From an uncultured Oscillospiraceae bacterium (GTDB lineage Bacteria; Bacillota; Clostridia; Oscillospirales; Oscillospiraceae), in contig CANQSF010000001.1 in NCBI GenBank assembly GCA_947626345.1, positions 62,001 to 126,000 on the forward strand: a stretch of 64,000 nt of DNA, in the 5' to 3' direction. How positions within the stretch are numbered: the stretch's first letter is position 1; each line of letters begins with the position of its first letter. The notes under the pieces were generated by a model. The model did not search any database and was not told the origin of the DNA. It saw nothing but the letters and a program-made list of their open reading frames with translations. Of this stretch, positions 51,366 through 64,000 are shown in pieces. Both the position numbers and the translations under genes were made by a program.

Positions 51366-53294
51366 ATGCCGAAGACGACCAGGAGGATCCTGTGCCTGCT
51401 GCTGGCGGTGCTGGCGGCGGTATGCATGTGTCAGCCGGCGCTGGCGGCGGGCGTGAGCTATATGCCCGACGTGACGGCGGAGATGTCCGACGCCGCCTAT
51501 TGGGCGGACCTGTACGAGGGGTCCCGGGATATCATCCTGACCCCGGAGGAGATCCAGGCGTTCAACCAGGATTCCGCCGGGCGGGACGCCACGATGGTGA
51601 AGGACCTGAGCCAGATCGAGGGAAGTTTTGACGGGGTGAAGCGCAACAAGCTGATCGCCTCCTCCGCCGAAGCGGACGCCAAGTATTATTACGGCTGGAC
51701 CTATACCGGCGCCGGCAAAAAGGCCGGCTGGGACTACTTCCAGGCCATGATCGACAACTGCATCGACCCGAAGGCCACGACGAAGATGCCCATCCGCTAC
51801 GGCATCGCGGTGGAGCGCACGCTGCTGCGGGTGTTCCCCTCGCCGGACCCCATTTTGGACGACCCGAATGACCCGGACTTTGACTATCAGTCCCTCAGCG
51901 CCGTGCGGGTGAACGAGCCGCTGATCCTCTATACCACCTCCGCGGACGGGAAGTACTACCTCACCCACAGCTCGGACTGCTCCGGCTGGGTGCCGGCGGA
52001 GGACGTGGCCCTGTGCCAGGACAGGGACGAGTGGCTGGCCGCCTGGGACCTGCCCTCGGAAAAGCTGCTGGTGGTGTACGGCAACAAGGAATACACCGAT
52101 GAGTCCATCTCCCACCCGGAGACGGCCCGGCGGATGCTGAGCCAGGGGACGGCCCTGGAGCTGGTGACGGATCTGGAGCCGGACCAGCTGGTGGGCAACC
52201 GCTCGGCCTATCACAACTATGTGGTATACCTGCCTGTCCGCCGGGCGGACGGCAGCTATGAAAAGCAGATGGCCCTGATCCCGGAGACCGCCAAGGTCAG
52301 CGTGGGGTATCTGCCCCTGACCATGGAGAACATCGCCATGGTCGCGCTGAACAACCTGGGCGACGCCTACGGCTGGGGCGGCATGATGGACGTGGAGGAC
52401 TGCTCCGGCCTGGTCCGGACGGTGTATGCCTGCTTCGGCCTGCGCATCGGGCGCAACAGCACCTGGCAGTGGCAGATGAACATGGAGAAGATCGACATGG
52501 CCAACATGTCCCTGGAGGAGAAGTGCCTGATCCTGGACGAACTGCCCCTGGGCGCGGCGCTGTGCTTCGACGGCCATGAGATGATGTATCTGGGCAAGGT
52601 GGACGGCAAGTACTACGTGGTCAGCACGGTCAGCAGCATCATCAGCCCCAATACCGGCAAGACCCTGCGGGTCCGGGACGTGATGATCAACACCATGGAC
52701 GTGAAGCGGGGCAGCGGCAAGACCTGGCTGGGAGCCATCAACCAGGCGTATATGCCCTGCTACGCCAAGCTGGAGGGAAAGAGCTACGACTTCCCCGCCA
52801 CCCAGTGGTATCACGACGGCGTGGCCTACTGCCTGCGCACCGGCGCTCTGCCGGCGCTGGATATCGACGACACCTTCGGCATCGGCAGCCCCGTCAGCCG
52901 CGGCGACCTGGTCACGGCCCTGTGGTCGATGGCCGGCAAGCCCGCGCCCTCCGGCGACTGTCCCTTTACGGATATCCCGGCGGATGACGTGGCCGCCGTG
53001 GCCGCGGCCTGGGCCGCGGGATCGGGCGCCATGAAGGGCGTGTCGGACACCAGCTTTGCCCCGGATGAGCCCGTCACCTGCGGCGAGGCGCTGGCCGCGC
53101 TGGAGAAGGTGACCGGCAAGGAGGCGCCCGCTCTGCCGGAGGGATCGGGCAGCGAGCTTTCCGCCGACGAGCCCATCGCCCGGGAGCAGCTGGCCATGGT
53201 CCTGTACGGGTACAGCCAGCTCCCCCAGGAGGCCCCCGCGGAGGATATCCCCCAGCCGGAGGCGATCCCCGCGACGGAGGATAAGGGGAACTGA
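51366..53294 (+). CDS. Secreted NlpC/P60 peptidoglycan hydrolase with SLH-type anchor
   Basis: 642 aa, ATG 51366 behind AAAGGAGG. Signal peptide ends ALAAG. Middle: SH3-like region around GWVPAEDVAL, then NlpC/P60 catalytic domain with nucleophile Cys (DVEDCSGLVRTVY) and His (FDGHEMMYLG). C-terminus: two or three degenerate SLH-like repeats (WYHDGVAYCLRTGAL, CPFTDIPADD, ISR-like PVSRGDLVTALW) that would hold it to secondary cell-wall polymer, ending in an acidic Pro-rich tail. Cuts peptidoglycan stem peptides at the surface. Confidence 0.88.
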   Translation: MPKTTRRILCLLLAVLAAVCMCQPALAAGVSYMPDVTAEMSDAAYWADLYEGSRDIILTPEEIQAFNQDSAGRDATMVKDLSQIEGSFDGVKRNKLIASSAEADAKYYYGWTYTGAGKKAGWDYFQAMIDNCIDPKATTKMPIRYGIAVERTLLRVFPSPDPILDDPNDPDFDYQSLSAVRVNEPLILYTTSADGKYYLTHSSDCSGWVPAEDVALCQDRDEWLAAWDLPSEKLLVVYGNKEYTDESISHPETARRMLSQGTALELVTDLEPDQLVGNRSAYHNYVVYLPVRRADGSYEKQMALIPETAKVSVGYLPLTMENIAMVALNNLGDAYGWGGMMDVEDCSGLVRTVYACFGLRIGRNSTWQWQMNMEKIDMANMSLEEKCLILDELPLGAALCFDGHEMMYLGKVDGKYYVVSTVSSIISPNTGKTLRVRDVMINTMDVKRGSGKTWLGAINQAYMPCYAKLEGKSYDFPATQWYHDGVAYCLRTGALPALDIDDTFGIGSPVSRGDLVTALWSMAGKPAPSGDCPFTDIPADDVAAVAAAWAAGSGAMKGVSDTSFAPDEPVTCGEALAALEKVTGKEAPALPEGSGSELSADEPIAREQLAMVLYGYSQLPQEAPAEDIPQPEAIPATEDKGN

Positions 53295-53310
53295 CGGATA
53301 AAAACAGAAA

Positions 53311-53345
53311 GAGACACGGCGCCGCCTGGCGCCGTGTCTCTTTAT
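53311..53345. terminator. Bidirectional terminator
   Basis: Perfect 12-bp stem AGACACGGCGCC / GGCGCCGTGTCT, GCCT loop, then CTTTAT; shared by the convergent SLH and GT-C genes. Confidence 0.85.
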
Positions 53346-53356
53346 CTATGTGCAGC

Positions 53357-54607
53357 TTACGTTCGGGCAGGGGGAGGGGCCGGGGCCTCCTCCGGGGAGG
53401 CGTGCCGGTCCAGGGAGAGGGCGGTGTACGCCAGGGTCAGCGCCAGCGCCAGGAGCATGGCCATGGCGCCGTATTTCATGGGCATGAGGTAGCGCATCTT
53501 CAGATAGGCGTGATACCCCAGCAGCGAGCCGAAGCTGACGCAGACCGGCACCGGGGCCAGCTGGGGCCATACCACCGCCAGCACCAGGGTCAGCACGTCC
53601 GCCATGAAGAAGTACCGGTCGTGCATGTGGGGCAGCAGGAAGGGCACGCCCACCGCGAACAGCACGCACGCGCCGAACAGCGCCCGGTCGTTCACATCCT
53701 TCAGCCGCAGGGTGAGCCACACGTACAGCCCCGAGCAGAAGAAAAACGCCAGCACGATGCCGATCCGCTCCCCGCCGGTGGGGGAGAGGGCGTCGAAGTT
53801 CACCAGCGCGTAGAGGGAGGAGGAGTTGTAGTTCAGCCCCTCGCCGATGGAGCCGGTGTTGCGGACGTACAGGGTGAGCAGCTCCCAGAATCCCCGCCCG
53901 GCGAACACCGCCGGCAGGATGGAGAGGATGTACACCGCAGGGAACACGAAGATGTGCCGGATCTTGATCTTCCCCTTGACCAGGAACAGGAAATACACCG
54001 GCAGCAGGAAGATGCCCTGCAGCTTGAAGGAGATGCTCAGGGCGATGGACGCCACGGAAAGGCACGGCCTGTCCGACAGGGCGAAGTACACCGCCAGCAC
54101 CGTGAAGGCGCCGTAGATGCTGTCGCACTGGCCCCACAGGGAGCCGTTCAGGATCACGGTGGGCAGCCACAGGGTCAGCAGGAAGGCCGCCAGCTTTTTC
54201 GGCCGGCTCGCCTCCGTCAGCACGCCCGTCAGCTTCATGGCCCCCCAGGCCAGCACCACGTCGAAGAAGATGCTCAGGATCTTCACCAGCAGCAGGTCCC
54301 GGGCCTGGCTGACGGAGATGAGCGAGAGGAAATATAAATAAGGTACGTTGTAGTTGCAGCTCCAGATCTCCTGCCCCAGCCCGTGCCAGGGGCCGTTCTC
54401 CCGCAGAGACTGGATCCACACCTGGACCCAGTCCTGGAAGTCCAGGGTCTCGTAGGTGAGGAAGCAGTATCGCAGCGCGAAGGCCAGGGGGACCAGCGTC
54501 AGCGCCGCCGCCAGCGGTACGCGCTGGTCCAGCAGGCCCTCCCGCCGCAGCAGCCACAGCGCCAGCAGCAGCTCGCCGTATAACAGAATGGTCGCCCGCC
54601 AGTCCAA
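53357..54607 (-). CDS. GT-C family membrane mannosyl/glycosyltransferase (Gpi18-like)
   Basis: 416 aa from TTG 54607, with GGAGGTG seven bases before it; a TTG at 54655 is inside a terminator hairpin and is rejected. About ten or eleven helices. GT-C motifs: an acidic pair in the first loop (LDFQDWVQVWIQSLRENG) and GSLWGQCDSIYGAF. It uses a lipid-linked sugar to glycosylate a lipid or surface polymer on the outer face. It ends in a Pro/Ala-rich tail. Single gene, divergent from rpoB. Confidence 0.82.
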   Translation of the reverse strand: MDWRATILLYGELLLALWLLRREGLLDQRVPLAAALTLVPLAFALRYCFLTYETLDFQDWVQVWIQSLRENGPWHGLGQEIWSCNYNVPYLYFLSLISVSQARDLLLVKILSIFFDVVLAWGAMKLTGVLTEASRPKKLAAFLLTLWLPTVILNGSLWGQCDSIYGAFTVLAVYFALSDRPCLSVASIALSISFKLQGIFLLPVYFLFLVKGKIKIRHIFVFPAVYILSILPAVFAGRGFWELLTLYVRNTGSIGEGLNYNSSSLYALVNFDALSPTGGERIGIVLAFFFCSGLYVWLTLRLKDVNDRALFGACVLFAVGVPFLLPHMHDRYFFMADVLTLVLAVVWPQLAPVPVCVSFGSLLGYHAYLKMRYLMPMKYGAMAMLLALALTLAYTALSLDRHASPEEAPAPPPART

Positions 54608-54624
54608 GTCCGGCCACCTCCGTA

Positions 54625-54660
54625 AGAAAAAGCGGCGGGCTGATCCCCGCCGCAAAAAAT
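54625..54660 (-). terminator. Hairpin with T-tail upstream of the GT-C gene
   Basis: Stem GCGGCGGG / CCCGCCGC (54632-54639 with 54646-54653), followed on the minus strand by T5. It blocks minus-strand transcription from the rpoB leader or acts as an attenuator for the GT-C gene. Confidence 0.65.
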
Positions 54661-54673
54661 CACAAGATTTGTC

Positions 54674-54703
54674 TTGACAAGAAGACTTTGAAAATGGTAG
54701 AAT
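54674..54703 (+). promoter_or_regulatory. Promoter of rpoBC
   Basis: Perfect TTGACA (54674), 18-bp spacer, TAGAAT (54698). The leader to the start codon is about 145 bp; it is A/T-rich before AAAGGAGTGATC and holds no long hairpin that I can see. Confidence 0.75.
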
Positions 54704-54851
54704 ATTTCGCTATGTCTGATAGACAGGCATACAGCTCCATCTTTATGGATCGTCTTTATTCTACCACACAACGGCGAAAAATCAAGACGGTTTATAAAAT
54801 TTTCAACAACTTATCCTGGCGTATCATATTCCAAAGGAGTGATCGAAGCAT

Positions 54852-62383
<7,532 letters not shown>

Positions 62384-62395
62384 ACGATCCTATCG

Positions 62396-62432
62396 CCATC
62401 CGCTCTGGGAACCCGGGGCGGATGCGCTTTTT
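62396..62432 (+). terminator. Terminator of rpoBC
   Basis: Stem CATCCGC / GCGGATG with inner GGG/CCC pairing, followed by T5. Confidence 0.75.
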
Positions 62433-62447
62433 CAACGGGAGGAGAAT

Positions 62448-63773
62448 ATGGACGAGCACAAGCTGGACAACAAACGCACCGTGCTGGTGGGGCTGGCCTT
62501 CCTGTCCATCAGCGCTTTCTGGCAGATGTACGACAACGTGATCCCCAAGCTGCTCACCGGCACCTTCCACATGGGGGAGTCCCTGGCCGGGGCGGTGATG
62601 GCGGCGGACAACGTGCTGGCGCTGTTTTTGCTGCCCTTTTTCGGGGGGCTGTCCGACAGGACGAACACAAAGCTGGGCCGTCGCACCCCCTATATCCTGG
62701 CGGGCACCGCCTTCGCGGTGATCCTGATGAACCTGCTGCCGGCGCTGGACAACAGCTACGCCGCGGAGGCGTCCCCCTTCAAATTCGCCTCCTTCGTGGT
62801 GACGCTGGGGCTGCTGCTCATCGCCATGGGCTCCTACCGCTCGCCTGCGGTGGCCCTGATGCCCGATGTGACGCCCAAGCCCCTGCGCAGCAAGGCCAAC
62901 GCCATCATCAACCTGATGGGCGCCATAGGCGGCGTGATCTACCTGGCGGTGGCGGCGGTGCTCTATCCCAACTCCAAGGTGGAGGGGCTGGCCCATGTGA
63001 ACTATCAGCCCCTGTTTCTGGTGGTGTCCGCCCTGATGGCGGCGGCGGTGATCGTGCTGCTCGTCACCATCCGGGAGCCGAAGCTGGCCGCTGCAAACCA
63101 GGCGCTGGAGCGGGAGCACCCGGAGTGGAACCTGGCGGAGGACGACGGCAGCGGCAAGGAGACGCTGCCGAAGCCCGTCAAGCGCAGCCTGGGCTTTTTG
63201 CTGGCCTCCATCGCCCTGTGGTTCGTGGGCTACAATGGCGTTACCACCTGGTTCACCACCTATGTGGGCCAGGTGATGGGCCAGGGGCTGGGAGGCGCGT
63301 CGCTGTGCCTGATGGTGGCCACCGGCGGCGCCATCGTCTCCTACATACCCATCGGCATCCTGGCCTCCAGGGTGGGACGGAAAAAGACCATCCTGGCGGG
63401 GGTGGCGCTGCTGGCCGGCTGCTTTCTGGCCGGATATCTGCTCACCGTCCGCTCCAGCGCCATCACCCCGGTGATGTATATCTGCTTCGCCCTGGTGGGC
63501 CTGGCCTGGGCGGCCATCAACGTCAACTCCCTGCCCATGGTGGTGGAGATGTGCCGGGGCTCCGACGTGGGAAAGTTCACTGGCTACTACTATACCGCCT
63601 CCATGGCGGCCCAGGTGGCGACGCCCATCGCGGCCGGGTGGCTGCTGCAGCACGTGGGATACTGGACGCTGTTCCCCTACGCGGCGCTGTTCGCCGCGGG
63701 CAGCTTCGTGACCATGCTGTTCGTCCGCCACGGCGACGTCAAGCCGGAGAGAAAGAATGGCCCGGCCGCGTAG
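62448..63773 (+). CDS. MFS transporter, SLC45/GPH sugar-symporter-like
   Basis: 441 aa, ATG 62448 behind GGGAGGAG. Twelve-helix plan; the loop after helix 2 is GGLSDRTNTKLGRRTPYI, typical of the GPH/SLC45 branch of sugar transporters, and a second copy ASRVGRKKTI follows helix 8. Substrate is probably a sugar or disaccharide. Separated from rpoC only by the terminator. Confidence 0.85.
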   Translation: MDEHKLDNKRTVLVGLAFLSISAFWQMYDNVIPKLLTGTFHMGESLAGAVMAADNVLALFLLPFFGGLSDRTNTKLGRRTPYILAGTAFAVILMNLLPALDNSYAAEASPFKFASFVVTLGLLLIAMGSYRSPAVALMPDVTPKPLRSKANAIINLMGAIGGVIYLAVAAVLYPNSKVEGLAHVNYQPLFLVVSALMAAAVIVLLVTIREPKLAAANQALEREHPEWNLAEDDGSGKETLPKPVKRSLGFLLASIALWFVGYNGVTTWFTTYVGQVMGQGLGGASLCLMVATGGAIVSYIPIGILASRVGRKKTILAGVALLAGCFLAGYLLTVRSSAITPVMYICFALVGLAWAAINVNSLPMVVEMCRGSDVGKFTGYYYTASMAAQVATPIAAGWLLQHVGYWTLFPYAALFAAGSFVTMLFVRHGDVKPERKNGPAA

Positions 63774-63801
63774 CGGACACCGGGACCGGGGAGGCAAGGA
63801 C

Positions 63802-64000
63802 ATGGTATATTGGCTGATCGGCATCGCGGCGGCGCTGGTACTGGCGCTCGTGCTGTGGTGCCTGGCGATCAAGCCCCGGCGGGGACAGCCGGGGTGGGAG
63901 GCGCTGGACGGCGTCCGCTACGCCCACCGGGGGCTGCACGACGTGGACGCCGGGCGGCCGGAGAACTCCCGGAGCGCCTTCCGGGCGGCGGCGGAGGCCG
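63802..64000 (+). CDS. Glycerophosphodiester phosphodiesterase, 3' end outside window
   Basis: First 66 codons, ATG 63802 behind GGGGAGGC. A membrane helix (4-23) is followed by the opening of a GDPD domain: YAHRGLHD and PENSRSAFRAA, with the catalytic His and metal-binding Glu. It would cleave glycerophosphodiesters to glycerol-3-phosphate at the membrane. Located 28 bp after the transporter gene, so probably co-transcribed. Confidence 0.85.
   Translation, partial: MVYWLIGIAAALVLALVLWCLAIKPRRGQPGWEALDGVRYAHRGLHDVDAGRPENSRSAFRAAAEA

Overview
The window reads as chromosome of a high-GC member of the Clostridia, most like gut Oscillospiraceae relatives (Oscillibacter / Flavonifractor / Lawsonibacter type). 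The reasons are the high G+C of the host genes, AGGAGG-type ribosome sites, many lipoprotein signal peptides, a BceRS-BceAB module, an SLH-anchored NlpC/P60 protein, and a Tn4451-type mobile element typical of this group. The genus is an inference; no rRNA or tRNA gene was seen.

Layout. (1) 1-9636, minus strand: one run of eight tightly packed genes for Ser/Thr phospho-signalling. They encode three zinc-ribbon kinases (one cut by the window edge and with a degraded glycine loop, one with a large beta-solenoid-like ectodomain, one tail-anchored), a lipoprotein trypsin-like protease fused through a membrane helix to an FHA domain, two PP2C phosphatases, and two further FHA proteins. (2) 9640-16709: a mobile-gene remnant, a divergent TetR / zinc dehydrogenase pair, an ATP-grasp ligase, inorganic pyrophosphatase and an M16C zinc peptidase. 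(3) 16819-36338: a Bce-type locus (response regulator, sensor kinase, ABC ATPase, permease, lipoprotein). Its kinase gene is split by a 14.3 kb mobilizable element whose ends can be placed to the base on a GA dinucleotide. The element carries tnpV, tnpW and a TnpX/TndX-like serine recombinase, a sigma-like protein, a ParM/ParR pair with an eight-copy centromere-like repeat array, a MOBQ-type relaxase, an IS110 insertion, and a potassium-uptake cargo (KtrB, KtrA, KdpD-like kinase, KdpE).

(4) 36529-54607: surface and metabolic genes. These are a C69 dipeptidase; a three-gene glycolipid operon (MGDG-synthase-like glycosyltransferase, CrtO-like acyltransferase, PAP2 phosphatase); an anion permease; an M1 peptidase lipoprotein behind twin palindromic operators; a zinc dehydrogenase; a lipoprotein serpin; a HerA/DUF853 ATPase; an M20 amidohydrolase with two membrane proteins; an NlpC/P60-SLH protein; and a GT-C glycosyltransferase. 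(5) 54674-64000: rpoB and rpoC as an isolated two-gene operon, followed by an MFS sugar-type transporter and the start of a glycerophosphodiester phosphodiesterase.

How parts work together. In region 1 the kinases and phosphatases would set the phosphorylation state read by three FHA proteins, with extracellular inputs through the solenoid and protease ectodomains. In region 3 the Bce sensor kinase is broken while its regulator and transporter remain intact. The mobile element brings its own potassium import and matching two-component control, and a partition system that could stabilise an excised circle. All start choices, promoters and terminators were read by eye from the sequence; no database search was run.
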